A stretch of 64,000 nt of DNA from Acheta domesticus. Taxonomy: Eukaryota > Arthropoda > Insecta > Orthoptera > Gryllidae. The notes below the pieces were generated by a model. It worked only from the letters and a program-made list of their open reading frames with translations, ran no database searches and was not told the origin of the DNA. Below are positions 25,101 through 39,551 of this stretch, piece by piece. The stretch lies in assembly GCA_031308135.1 (NCBI GenBank), contig JAHLJT010008756.1, positions 99,308,230 through 99,372,229 of the forward strand, in the 5' to 3' direction. The position numbers were made by a program, and so were the translations under genes. Numbering within the stretch: position 1 is the first letter of the stretch; every line of letters starts with the position of its first letter.

Positions 25101-28100
25101 TCGGCTAGCTATTCGGACTTGCCATTTACTCTTGCCAGCTGCCATCTTTCGCCGCCCTTAATTACTCTTTCCAGTATACGTACGTATATACGGAGTAATA
25201 TACGTAGTATAGGGAAAGTTCTGTAATGCTGCGCCAAAAAATCGCAAATTTTCGGCAGAAAAAAATTCATTGGCAGGCCCTGAAAACGAAAGAGTGGATA
25301 AAACCAGTTGCTAAATTAAGGTGAGTAAAACCAATTGCTAAATATTTACATTAGCGGCGATTTCTCAACATAATCATATTAATGAGTACATGTGCTTTAA
25401 ATAATATCAAGTAAAGTTTCTCGAAAACTCAAACATTTTCTGTAAAAATAAGCTCAAAATTCCGCATTTTCAGAAACGCTCATACGCCATTTTTTCATAA
25501 ATGGCTCCAAATGTTTTCTTCAAATTTTTCGAACCGAGCGTGTTAATTGCACTCTTTATTATGACATTAAGTTTATTTTGAGGTATTTTTTGTTTTTTCA
25601 AAAATTACACAAATTTATTTTTTGAAAGATCTCTCACGTCTTTAATATGCACATTACCATCAATTTGTAAGCATTATTTTATTTGTGAGGTAAAGTGATT
25701 TAAATGAAGTGTTTCCAGAACTCAAAAAATTTCTGTGAAAAAGAAATTCAAACTTCAAATTTTGCATTTTTCGTTGCGCTTAAATGACATTTTCCTAAAA
25801 ACAACTACACATTTTTAAGATAAAATTGCAATTTAATACAAGGTTTTTGTGTTTTTTAATATTCTAAAATTAATATCTCAGTTCTACCATTAAGAAACCG
25901 AAAAATTAAGAAAATATCAAAAAATGTAGTTTGGGCGGCGATAGATGGCAGCTGGCAAGAGTATGTGACAATAAGGAAAAAGAAAACTAATACGGAAAAG
26001 TCTGTGCCATTCTGTAGCACGACTAGTTCGTTATCAGGGCCCGGCAATGCCTTTTTTCTGTCGAAAATTCGCCGTTTTTTCCCGCAGCATTACATAACTT
26101 TGCCTATACTATGCATATTACTCCGTATATACGTATGTATACGGGAAAGTAAAACAACATGGTCTTTGAAGAAATCGCAACTCAAGAAAGCTGCTCGGTC
26201 ACATACGTGAAGTTAAGGGTCCGCTCAAGCATCTGCCAGATTTCGCCCACGTAGCTGGACACCTGGACCTGCCTTCCTGCGCCACGCTGCACCACACAGA
26301 AGGGTGGAGCCTGCGCCAGGAAAGCATTCAGGGTTTCACAGGATGCAAAAAATACGTCGTTCTTTGCTGCAACAGAATCATGACTCAAAACTCAGAGAAT
26401 ACCAGTCAGACGAAGGCAGTGAAGTCGCAATTCGCGTACATATAAAGGCTTCCAGACAATGACTAGATAGAATCTGAGTCACAGCAAGCCTCCAGCATTA
26501 CGTAAATGTCAATATCTAGATTTTGGTCAAAGAGTGTCTCGTTGTATTACCGAGGGTAAAAAGATGAATCCAATGATATACATATTGTCATATGTTAGAT
26601 ATCATGTGATAGATGATTTTCTGCGACTCGTATTTAAGGGATAATTTGAATGTAACAGTCCACCAGCCAAGGTCATGCAGCGCTCTCCCTACTATCACGC
26701 GCTCGCAGCGTTACAATGTCCATTAAACACGAGTCTCAAAAACTCGAAATTACTGAAAACATGCTTATCTCACATAATGCAATATGCATATTATTGGATT
26801 CGTCTTTTTACACTCGTCATGATAAAATAAAAATATTTATTGTTTCATTTGAAAAAACAAAGTTACCTCAATATCTCGTAAAATACAAGAGATAAGATGG
26901 AAACAAATTCATACATCAATCATTCCCATTCCCTCGTGCACTTCCGTTAAAACTGCATTGCAATAACTCCAGCCGTTCAAAAATTGAAGGGGTTTCTAAA
27001 GTTACGTGACTCACCTTATGTATTAGGATGGGTCGAAAAAAAATTTTTTTTTTGGCCGGATGGCCTCTGGAAAATAATTTTTCTATAAGAAAAGATTACT
27101 ACAATAATACTTGTTTTGTGCAATATTTAGATGGTGCGCAGGTGCCTCGAAAATGGCATGTTTGGGCTATTTTTCATTGTATCTCGTATATACGATATCA
27201 GAATTTATCGTTTGGAAAATAAAATCCTTTCGATATGTTCTCACCAGGTAACTGCTTTTTATTACTTCCCGTATACGTACGTATATACGGTGTAATACAC
27301 GTAGTATAGGAAAAGTTATGAAATGTTGCGCGAAAAAATTGCGAATTTTTGGCAGAAAAAAATTCGTTGCCGGGCCGTGATAACGAAAAAGTGGATAAAT
27401 CCAGTTGGTAAATTAAGAAAAAAACCAAAACACGTGGCGTAACCAGAATCCCTGTTTTGTGGGTCCTTAATACCGAAAAACCAATTGAAAGCAAAACGTC
27501 CATCCGTCAGTCAGTCCGTCCGTCCGTCTGTCTGCCCGTCCGTCTGTCCGCCCGTCCGTCTGTCCGCCCGTCCGTCTGTCCGCCCGTCCGTCTGTCCACC
27601 CGTCCGTCTGTCCGCCCGTCCGTCCGATGTATGTGAACAACACTAGCGCTTAAGCTATGCGTACGATTTTTTTGCATATTGAAGAAACCCCTGTCTACCA
27701 GGCCTGAGTGAAGCTCTGCGATTTTTAAAAACAATCATTCATTTTTGGGGGTACTTTACATGCAGCCCCCCGAACATTTTCAAAATGTTCTCAAAAACGG
27801 CTCCAATTTTTTTCTTTAAATTTATTGTAACAATAGAGGTAAGAATAGAGGAGGAGCGGGCAAGTGCTACGTACGTGCGCAGAGGCCACGCGCAGGCGTC
27901 GCCCGCGCAGGTCTCCTCGGCGCTGCAGCAGCGACGTGCGCTCGCAGCGGAGCGGGCCCCGCGGCGGCCGCCAGCCGCACAGCGGGCGCAGCAGCAGCGG
28001 CCGGGCCGGCCCCGCGCGCCACGCCTCCGCCAGCCGCGCCTCCGCCTCCGCCCCCTCGCCCGCGCCCTCCGCCAGCAGCAGCAGCGTGGACGGCGGCAGG

Positions 28101-28495
28101 CGCACGCCGCGCAGCCACGCCTCCGCCTCCGCCTCCACGCCGCCCAGCACCAGCCACACGCCGTCGCCGCGCGGGGGCGCCTGCCGCACACACCGCCCTT
28201 ATTCTTCGAATAATCCAACCGGGAGAGGTGGCTCAGTGCGTCAACCGATGTCACCGCATTGCCTCTGACCGGGAGGTCCTAGGTTCGAGTCCCAGGCTTG
28301 TCGATACTAGCTTGTCAGCTAGGTCGAATTCATCCGCGGTCTGGAGAAGAATTCTAGCGGCCGGCTGCTCCGATCGGTAGTTTTCCGTGGTTTCTCCGAT
28401 TAACACCAGGCGAATACTGCAGCAGTACCGTAACAAACGGGCCACGGAACGTTCGCGATCTTTCCTTTCTCTTCCGTATTCTATCCGTACCCCTT

Positions 28496-28539
<44 letters not shown>

Positions 28540-29642
28540 CACTAATATGCGCTATACTACCACACATGCCGCGAGACCGGTCGAGGGCTTAGAGCTTGTT
28601 CCAGCTAGGGCGGTGCCCCGCTGGTGAGAGATATGTTTGAGGAAAACCCCGCTGGTCGTCAGAAGGTCGGCACCGGTTCTCGCCAATCTGCGGGGAAGAT
28701 CCGATGAAAAGCATGCACTGCACTTACGGGACTAATAACCTCAATAGTTGACGCGCCCGGAATAACTAACAATCAACCAATCAATCATCAATCGGATAAT
28801 ATTTGTCTAATTGACAGGAAGCGTCTGACTAGGAAGATGAGGTTCCGTTATCGAAATATTTCAAATTTTTCTGACCCCACTGCATAGTTTCCGATACTGT
28901 ATAAGAAATACAATTAGTAAATTGTCAAAAAGGATTATCATTATACGAAGTTACGATTATTTATAATATACATTAATTTCAATTACATTTATAATAAAGG
29001 TTATGTAAAAATATTAATAGATAAATTATTAAACAAAAAATAATAAATTAAATTAAGGTAATCAATTTTTCACACGTTCCGTTACCTAAAGTTTTAGAAA
29101 TCAAGCTCTGTCTATATCACAAAAACTTTCGGCACATTGTGAGGCTGCATGTTACAACTTTTTTTGCTGGTGCGCCGCTCGCAGGCGCCGCGCCGCAAGG
29201 TCGGGAAGAGAGTTCTCTGTCCAGCTGCTTGTAGGAGCGGAAGCGCTTGTTCAGTTTTAAGTTTCTTGAGTTTGTAGTCTCATTTTGGGTATTTACTATA
29301 TTATAACAAATGTCTTTTTGTTACACCCTTCTAGAGATAAATACCTCTCCTACTTTTTTTGGAAAACGAGTTTATGAGCTTTATTACTTCAAAGATACAC
29401 TTTTCCTTATGCAAAACTATAGATATTAATGTATAGCCGTTTCTCGAACCTCTTGTAACCTCTTGTAACTTACAAAAAAATCAGGGTTGCGCATGTGCAA
29501 AAACTTACGGAGGGGAAGGTTGTTTTTCTTGGAGGTCCAACCTCCCACCTGCGGAGGCGCCACCGCCGCAGTCGCCTGGGCCTGGGCGGAGGCAACGCAG
29601 CCTGACTTGATGACCGACCCCAACTCTAGTATTGAAGGCTGG

Positions 29643-29674
<32 letters not shown>

Positions 29675-32600
29675 TATATAGAGAGATTAGATAGATAGAT
29701 TAGAGAGATAGATTAGATAGATAGATTAGATAGATAGATTAGATAGATATATTAGATAGATAGATTAGATAGATAGATTAGATAGATCAGATAGATCAGA
29801 TAGATTAGATAGATTAGATAGATTAGATAGATTAGATAGATTAGATAGATTAGATAGATTAGATAGATTAGATAGATTAGATAGATTAGATAGATTAGAT
29901 AGATTAGATAGATTAGATAGATTAGATAGATTAGATAGATTAGATAGATTAGATAGATTAGATAGATTAGATAGATTAGATAGATTAGATAGATTAGATA
30001 GATTAGATAGATTAGATAGATTAGATAGATTAGATAGATTAGATAGATCAGATAGATCAGATAGATCAGATAGATTAGATAGATTAGATAGATTAGATAG
30101 ATTAGATAGATTAGATAGATTAGATAGAATAGATAGATTAGATAGATTAGATAGATTAGATAGATCAGATAGATCAGATAGATCAGATAGATCAGATAGA
30201 TTAGATAGATTAGATAGATTAGATAGATTAGATAGATTAGATAGATTAGATAGATTAGATAGATTGGATAGATTAGATAGATTAGATAGATTAGATAGAT
30301 TAGATAGATTAGATAGATTAGATAGATTAGATAGATTAGATAGAATAGATAGATTAGATAGATTAGATAGATTGGATAGATTGGATAGATTAGATAGATT
30401 GGATAGATAGATTAGATAGAGAGAATTCGGCCCTTCTAGAAATCATCGTTAACGACACCCTGAGAAGAGTGATGAGGTGGCTGACATCCAAAGAGCTGGA
30501 AGTCGCAACCCATAGTTTCATGGGCTTCCGTTTGGAAGCGCTACTCATCGCGGATAGACGATCCTATCCCAATCCGTCACTCCTAATAGGCAAGAAAAAA
30601 AAATTGCGCAAGAGCCATCGTTATCTACAAGTGGAAATTGATAGGAAGCTAAGTTTTGTCCCACACATTACCGAGACGGCGGAAAAAGCTCTAGGTATAG
30701 GGCATCTCTTTCAAGGTTGATGCTGAACACCAGAGGCCCCAGCGACAAGACGAGACGGCTTCTTGTGAGTGCGATTCACTCAAAAATGCTCTATGCAGAT
30801 CCAATCTGGGCAGAATCTCTCCAAAACAGTAATCTAAGAAGGAAAATGCAGACTGTTCAGAGGAAAAGAGCTCTACGCATAACATTGGCGTACAGAACGG
30901 TATCCGAAAGCGCTGTTCTTCTGTTGGCGAACGTTCTTTCCATTGACCTGCTTGCTCTGGAAAGGAAAGAAGTTTTCGACTACACCCACGAGCAAGAAGG
31001 CAACGGACGGCGAAAGCAAGACAGAGATCGCGCCGTTCAAAAAGCAAAAGAGAACGTGATGCACCGCTGGCAGAAGCGATGGGACAGAAAGGAGACCGGC
31101 AGGTGGACCCATAGGCTCATCCCGAACATTTCTAAATGGATAAGTCACAAGCATGGTTCCGTGGCATACCACCTAATCCAGACATTCACAGGGCATGGAT
31201 GCTTTAGAGCATACCGGGAGAAATTCAGAAAGACAGATCACGCGGTATGCTTCAATTGCAACCATGAACTGGATGACGCTGATCATACGCTATTCCACTG
31301 TCGGAGATGGAACACGCTAAGGCTTCGTATGGTATCCGAGGTCGGGTGTAATGTTACACCAGAAAACATGGTGACATTAATGATCCACAACAAGGAGAAT
31401 TGGACAGCAATAGATAGATATATCACCGCCATCCTCAAGAAGGAAGAAGACGAAAGAAATAGCAAACAAAGTCGAACTTAAATAGTACCTCAAAGTACTA
31501 CAGCTGGCACCACCCTGAAGTAATGCATGATTGCGGTTCCAAGGTGGATAATGCCAGGCACATAGAGGGTTTGTGGTTTTACTGAGTAGAAATCTCACAC
31601 TGTGGAGCAGTGCGGGCTCCTCAGCGTCTTGTTGAAATTTCCACAGTTTCCCTCGTAAAAAAAAGATATTATTTACGCAGGTAGGTTCATGCAACCTGGT
31701 GTTCGAACACTAAAATTTACATATTATAATTAGGAATTAAATACAATGTAACTTAAAATTATTTTAAGACAATAATAATAATAATAATAATATGATAACA
31801 ATGTTAACAATAAATGCATTAATAACAATAACCGTCAATCTATCTGTTGAAAATTGTCCAACTCGAACTTTATGTTTTCTATATCAAAGAAACTCATCAA
31901 TCCACACCACAACTTTGGTGTCAATACCTGACTGCAGTAATTTATGAACCAGTTTGTCGGTGGGACAACATCAAATGCCTTTGCAAAATATATAATTACG
32001 ACGTCCACCCTCCCGCTATCATCAACTTCATCCACTATATTCTGAAACAATGATACTATCTGACTTTCTTAAGAGAAATCATTCTTAAACCCATGCTGTC
32101 CCTGAAATAGCCATTCTTTTTGTTCCCATTCTTGTCTAATATAGTTATCAAATGTTCCATTAGCTTACATACAACTTACGTAAGACTTGCCGGTCTATAA
32201 TTGGCTAAAACAGTTCTGTCACCACTCTTAAAAATCAGAAAAACGGCAGCTAGCTTCCAATCGTCGGGCACGCTTGAATTGTTGATTGAAACATGAAATA
32301 ATCTTGTAAAATAAGGTAAAATTGCCTCTCCTCCGAGTTTAATTATATAAATTGAAATGGCATCTGGACCCCGCCACTTTCCGTTTTTCATAGATTTAAT
32401 TCGTTTTCGCAATGTATTTACGTCTATAATCAACTGATTTGGTACAGTCTCCCTCGAAATCTGAGTGTGGTCAGATTTTGTTTTAAAAACGGATCTGAAG
32501 TAGGTATTAAACGCGTTTGCTTTTTCCCGATCATGTATTAGTAACGTGTTCCTGGTGTCTCTAACGATAGGAATTTCTTCTTTATTTCCTCTACTTCTGT

Positions 32601-35600
32601 TAACATATTTGTAAAACCCTGACCAATTATTTCCTTCCCTGTCGAGAACATGTTTTAAAAATATCTCCTGCGCAATTTTCTTTTCCCTCTATAAAGTAAA
32701 GGTAACTCAGTTTATCCTCCCAAATCGAACGGCTTTTAAGTGGAAGAAATGTCATATCGAGAGAAATGATATTCCTTCCGTTCTCCTTAGGTACGTACAC
32801 TTGGCACAAAGGGCTCTTGCTTTGGATTTTTTCTCGCTCGGGAGTCAGTTTGTGAACGCTTCCTGCTGTGCCTAGATGTAGGTACTTGATTTGTTGCTTT
32901 GCGGAATTTTAGAGTTTTTAAATTTCTGTTGATATGGCTTCGACTTCAACATCCGCGAGTGTGGCAGGGTGACCGTTGACCGCTCGTGTGATCGTGTATC
33001 GTACAGTACTTTCGGCATATGAAAATCGAATACAATACAACAAATGCGAACGTATAAAAATGACCGGCGATGCGGCAGGCGTTTTCTAATCGGCTGTGAA
33101 GAAAATTGTAAAGGTGAGGAAATCCAAGCAATGGTCGACAAGCGATGACTCTCTTGAGTAAGCGAGAATGACAGCAGCGTCGCCGTCAAGAGCGTGAGAA
33201 CGAAGTTGCAAGAGCGAATCAGTTATCGTCGCAGGCGGTCCTTGAGTTCAACAGAGCTCCCCCTTGGGAATAGTGGGAGATGTCTTCGCCAGGCTTCTAG
33301 ACGTAAGCGACGCCAGGATGTGTTTTCTAAGTTGTCGAGCTATAGTGTCGAAACTCGACGCGACACAGAACACTCCGTTCAGAAGCAGTGCAGGTACATC
33401 AGGTACAGCAGGTACATGAGTACCCTGAGCCACGTCAGCCGGTGCGTGTCCCCGAGGCGTGGCCTCGAGGGAACTCACCTTCCGCAGCGCGAGACGAGCG
33501 TCGTCGTCCGCCGCAGGGGCCACGTGCAGCGTTCGCCCGTCGCAGCGCCCCGCCGCCCCCATTCCCGCCCCCGCCGCCGCCGCCCCCGCCGCCCCCAGCG
33601 CCCGCAGGAGCGCCTCCGCACGTGCCGCCGCCCCCAGCGACAGCGCTGCGGCAGGAGGGGCAGGGGTGCGTGAAGCTTCGAGACACTCGATGCTCAATGC
33701 AGCCTTCACGTGAAGTTAAATAATTATAACACAGGATGTGTAATAATTATTAATTATAACGAATTATCATCACATTAGTATTTGAGTAACTGCAAGTGGC
33801 CGTCCGTTCGTCGCTAGAGAGCTAGAGAAGAATGCTAGAGAGAAAGCACATACGTATTCGTCTTTTCCCATTTGCGTTCATAAGCAAGTAAATACTGATT
33901 CAAATGAATGTGAATAACAACTTCTTCCTACCAAACTTAACAAACAAAGAAATAATATACAAAACTGCAAATTCTAATTTTGACGACGCATCCGTCTGTC
34001 TGAAGCGTAGTAAATTGGCAGCGGGCTATTATGTTTGTCATGAAATTATAGAAAAACGACCCTATCTTCAAAAATTTAAGCATGACCTTATTTGAAGATG
34101 TATTTTTGATAAATACATTTCATTGAGAAAACCAGTTGCCATCAATCGCCGCCCTTTGGACATTTTTTTGACATTTTCTCAATTTTTAGGTTTCAATTTC
34201 AGAACGCAAAGATTAATTTTAGAATATTAAAGAACACTAAAACCTCGTCCTAAATGGCCATTTTCTTTGAAAAATTTGTCGCCGTTTTTAAGAAATTTGC
34301 ATTTAAGCAGTACTAAAAAAGGAAAATCTAAAGCTCTTTTTCACAAAAAATGTTTGAGTTTTCAAAAAACTTCATTTGAAGCCTTTTGAAGCATTTACAC
34401 TCGCAAATATAATAATGTTTACAAATTGCTGGTAATGTGCATATTAGGGATGTGAGAGATCTTTCAAAAAATTACATTTGTGTAATTTTTAAAAAACAAA
34501 AAATACCCCAAAATGAACTTTACGTCATATCAAAGAGTGCAATTAGCACTATCCGTTCGAAAAGTTTGAAGAAAAAATTTGGAGCCATTTCTGAGAAAAT
34601 GGCGTTTGAGCGTTTTTGAAAATGCGGAATTTTGAGCTGAGTTCTCGAGAAACTTTACTGGAAATTTTTTAAAGCACATGTACTCAATAATATTATAATT
34701 TCAACAAATCGCCGCCAATTCAAATATTAACGACGTGAGAGACAAGTCAAAAAAATTACATTTTTGCAATTTTTGAAAAAACAAAAGAATAGTGCAATAT
34801 GGCGTTTATGTCTTCTCATAGATAATTTAGCAGTATCCCTACCAAAAGTTTAAAGAACAAATTTAGAGCCGTTTTTGATAAAATCTTGTTTTTGTATTTT
34901 TTTAAAAATTGCAAATATTGCACGCAGTATTGCGCGAAAACTACTGAAATTTTCAAAAAATTGTATTTGACCTTCACTATGAAGAACAAATTTTATTTGA
35001 AGAAAAAATCTCTATCTTTAATTTTGTAGTTGTAGGAAGACGCCGAAAAAAATTCAATTTTTTGATATTTTCGAAAATTCAGAGTTAACAGTGAAAATCG
35101 GACCTATGCCACCTTAATAAGTGTAGTTTATTCTATTCTTACAAGAAATTTAAAGAAAAAATTTGAGCCTTTTTTTAATGTCCAGGAGCCTTCATGTAAA
35201 GTATTGCTGGGCCATTACACAGAAAAAGTTGATAAATCCTGTTAGTATTTGAGTAAACTCCTCGTGCGTGGAGAAAATACGATTTTGTGCCTCACGGCTA
35301 GACCACTTCCCGTACACCAATCGAGACATATGAGGTGTCATTGAACGCGTCTCGGTCCTGTCGGGGAACTGATAATTTGTTTTTCGATCCAGCCATAAGA
35401 TTCCAAAATATTGTCAAAAACGTGTTTTTTCGTGTTTTGGATCTACGATCCTTGTATGACGGGAATTAAACCAACGCCACCTAAATAGATCTATGCGGGG
35501 GGTATTGATTAAACCCTATTATTCCGTGGTTATTTTCAGTCCACAACACCATAATTTTGTTCCACGAAAAGGGCAACACTGATTTTTGACAAACGAGAAA

Positions 35601-38600
35601 AAACTAAATGAATATCGCCCGGAAGAACGTATGGTAAATTGTGAAGTATTTTAATTGTAGTGAAGTGTGAAGCGTTTCATGTGTATTTTGTATAAAGAAT
35701 TTGCAACTTGCCTTGGAACATTAAATTTGAAGAACGTGAAGTGAATACGAAAAGTAAACAAGAACTGTACGTACTAAAAAATACATTTCGTGCAAAAATC
35801 GATTTTCAATTTAATGTGACAGCTTATACACATAAAGATACAGAATAGTAACCTTTTAATGCTTATATATTCATTCGCCTTCAGAACAAAAATCGATTTT
35901 CAATTTAATGTGACAGCTTATACACATAAAGATACAGAATAGTAACCTTTTAATGCTTATATATTCATTCGCCTTCAGAACAAAAATCAGACCGAGTTTG
36001 TGGAGTTTTAAAATTTTAAAATAGGGGACAATAATATGGAAGTGTTGAGCAACTCAGGGGAATCAAATGTTGTTGTAGAATATTTTGTGTCAGAATTTTC
36101 CGAACTAATGGAGAATGATATATTAGCATTAGAGAATAACACAGAACAACAGCTTACAAGTGATCATTTATGTACACATTAGAAAACAAAACGTAAAAAA
36201 TATAGCTGTGCTGTCGCATCATTTATATAGCTGTATTTTTTTACAGCGATTATAATTTTGAAATTACAATATGACAAGTTCGTTTCCCGTTCGGAGTTAA
36301 TATACAAGGCCATTGAGTGTTGGGAATTTTTGAACTGGAGTATAACATTAACAGATACAAGATACTACAGATTCATTGATAAGTCCAATGCCAGATACTC
36401 TAAGAACATATTTGAACAAAGCTACACACGAAAGAAATGAAGTATGAAAGACATTTTCAACACATGAATATACTTTTAAAACAGTTTACAGCGTCGGCGA
36501 CGCCACATTCAACTAGTTATATAGTAAATTACTCTCTCTTACACTTTACGTTGTCACATTTCAGAAAGTGAGTCCCGAAAAAGATGTTTTTTTTTATTTT
36601 TCAAAACATCCGACTAACTGTGAACAACACTTGGGCCAAACGATTTCATAGGATTTTTTTCAAATTGGATATTCCCCGGTCGATCTGACTGGACTCAAAC
36701 CTTTCAAAATTGTCTCAGAAACGACTCCAATGACATGACGTAGTACATGAATAACATGACATAAATGCTACATTGATGTATTCTTTTTTCTTTGTTGGTT
36801 TTTCAAATATTACACAATTGTATTTTTTTAAGTATCTTTTACTTCGTTACATTACCAACAATTTGTAGGTATTATTGTATTTGTGAGTAGAAGTGGTTCA
36901 GATAATTTCCAATGATTTTTCTCGAAAACTTACAAACTTACTTCTCTCTGTGAAAAACGGCTTCAAATTTCGCATTTACAAGATGTTTAAACGACATTTT
37001 CTCAAAAACGGCCCCAAATTTTTGAATAAAAATTATCGTATAGGACAAGCTTTTACTCTTTATAATATTCTTTGGTCATGTTTCAGTTCTACCGTTAGGG
37101 ATCCAAAAAACTGATAAAATGTTGTTTGGGCGGCAATAGAAGGCACCTGGGAAGAGGGTGGGGCAAAACTGAAAAACTAGACCAAAGAAATTTGAAAACT
37201 AATACGAGAAAATCTATACCATTCTGTAGCATAGTTATAGTTCTAAGTTGAAATTATAGTTGAAATTCGCAAATGTTTAAACTTTTATCGGCGTCTTCCT
37301 GCAACTACAAAAATGAAAAGAGTTTTTTTACCCTTCGTGAAATCTGAAGAACACAATCATGATCTTATAAGGTCGTATTCAATTTTTCGTAAATGTAAGT
37401 ATTTCTGCATATATTTGCATAAAACATTGACAATATTGAAAAAATTATACTGTCGAAAACGACTCCATATTTTTCCTTTAAATGTTTTCCTCGTCTGAAG
37501 TAGAAAAGGCAAAGAAATTTTGGGCTGGTCCCATTTTCGGCGAAGTCTCTGTAGTTTCGGAAACCGCAAACAACAACAAATTAACATTGCAAAAGTACAT
37601 TTTTATTGACAGTTTTATCAATGAAAGCTGTTCTAAAGAATGTTCTTTAAAGAAGTAATAAAGTTTTTTTAAGAGTAGGGGAGAGTTAGGTTAACTGGTC
37701 CACTTTTTTACTTCCCCGTATACGTACGTATATACGGAGTAATATACGTAGTATAGGGAAAGTTATGTAATGCTGCGGAAAATCGATTTCAAGATTTTAA
37801 CAAAAATACACGTTTTGGGGTCCCCTGATACCGAAAAAGTGTTGTTTTTTTTCAAAACGTCCGTCCATCCGTCCGTCTGTCAGTTTGCCTGTCTGTCTAT
37901 CCGTCCGTCTGTCTGTCCGTCAGTCTAACAACATTAGCGCCTAAACCATGCGTGCGGTTTCTTCCAAAATGGATATTCGCCGGTCAATCTGCGTTCGCTC
38001 AAGGCGCCGAGATTTTGAAAAATTTTCTTCAAAATTTGGGGGTACTTTACATAAAGACCCCCGGACATTTTCAAACTTTTCTCAAAAATGGCTCCACATT
38101 TTTTCTTTAAATTTCTTGTAAAAATGGAGTAAAATACACTTATAAAGGTGGCACAGGTCCCATTTTCACAGTTAACTCTAAATTTTCGAAAATTGCAAAA
38201 GTTAGAATTTTTTCGGCGTCTTCCTAGAACTACAAAATTGAAGATAGAGATTTTTCCTTCAAATAAAATTTGTTTAAAAAGTGAGTTCTTTCATTAAGGT
38301 CATATTATTTTGAAAATTTTAGTAGTTTTTGCGCAATATTGCACGCAATATTTGAAATTTTAAAAAATTACACAAACCAGATTTTCTCAAAAACGGCTCC
38401 AAATTTTTTTCTTTAAACTTTTTGTAGGAATAGTGCTAAATGTACTCTATGAAATGACATTAACGTCATATTGCTCTATTCTTTTGTTTTTTCAAAAATT
38501 ACACAAATGTAATTTTTTAAGTTCTATCAAACCGTTAAAATGCACATTTCCAGCAATTTGTAAACACTATTGAATTTGTGAGTGTACGTGCTTCAAATGA

Positions 38601-39491
38601 CTTCATATGACGTTTTTCGAAAACTCAAAAATTTTCTGTGAAAAAGAGCTTCAAATTGTGCATTTATAGTAGCGCTTAAACGCCATTTTCCTAAAAACGG
38701 CTCCAAATTCTTCAACGAAAATTGTCATTTAATATAAGGTTTTACAGTTTTTTTTAATATTCTGAAAATAATATTTCTTTTCTACTATTAGGAAACCGAA
38801 AAATTAATAAAATGTCAAAAAGATGCACTTTGGGCGGCGATAGATGGGAGCTGTCAAGAGTGGTGGTAAGTCCGAATAGCTAGCCGAGACCAAACGAAAA
38901 AGAAAACTAATACGAGAGTCTGTGCCATTCTGTAGCACCACTAGTTTAATTCTACTTCCGAAAACAAATTCAACTTCTGAAAAAAACATAGAGAGGGTAA
39001 ATGAAGAGGTCAATTTAGCCTAACCTCCCGGTTGTCCGATTAACCCCACAATACATACATATTTTCTTTATATGCCCGAAAACACAAAGGCTGCGTCGTA
39101 TTATTAACTAGTGGTGCTACAGAATGGCACAGACTTTCCCATATTACTTTTCTATTTCCTTGGGTCTTCGCTAGCTATTCGGAATTGCCACAAACTCTTG
39201 CTTGCCAGCTGTCATCTATCACCGCCAAAAGTACATTTTTTTGTCATTTTCTTAATTTTTCGGTTTCCTATTGGTAGAACGAAAATATTAATTATAGAAT
39301 ATTAAAGAACACAAAAACCTAGTCGTAAATGGCAATTTTCTTTTAAAAATTATGTGCCGTTTAAGCGAAAATGGCTTTTTAGCACTACTAAAAATGCGAA
39401 ATTTAAAGCTCATTTTCACAGACAATTTTTGAGTTTTCAAAATACTTTATTTGAAGTTATTTGAAGCATTTGAAGCACTTACACTCACAAA

Positions 39492-39551
<60 letters not shown>

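Larger units (their letters stand above)
28181..33478 (-). other. IR intron 3 (about 5.3 kb)
   Basis: Phase 0 intron holding a SINE (28219-28775), a 9-bp minisatellite (29642-30421), the 3' half of an R1-like LINE and a second LINE relic on the minus strand. 28780-29640 is AT-rich with two short GC-rich patches (29165-29260 and 29515-29610) that I could not assign. 32870-33478 has no recognised feature. Confidence 0.6.

Noticed and set aside
26311..26388. Longer version of IR exon 5 starting at an upstream AG
   Set aside because: It would place about 21 unrelated residues between LRVAS and PPF. The inner acceptor has a better pyrimidine tract and gives the usual IR spacing.
27497..27627. CRISPR-like array
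   Set aside because: Units are 16-bp direct repeats without unique spacers, inside a transposable repeat; the 9-bp array at 29642 is likewise a simple minisatellite.
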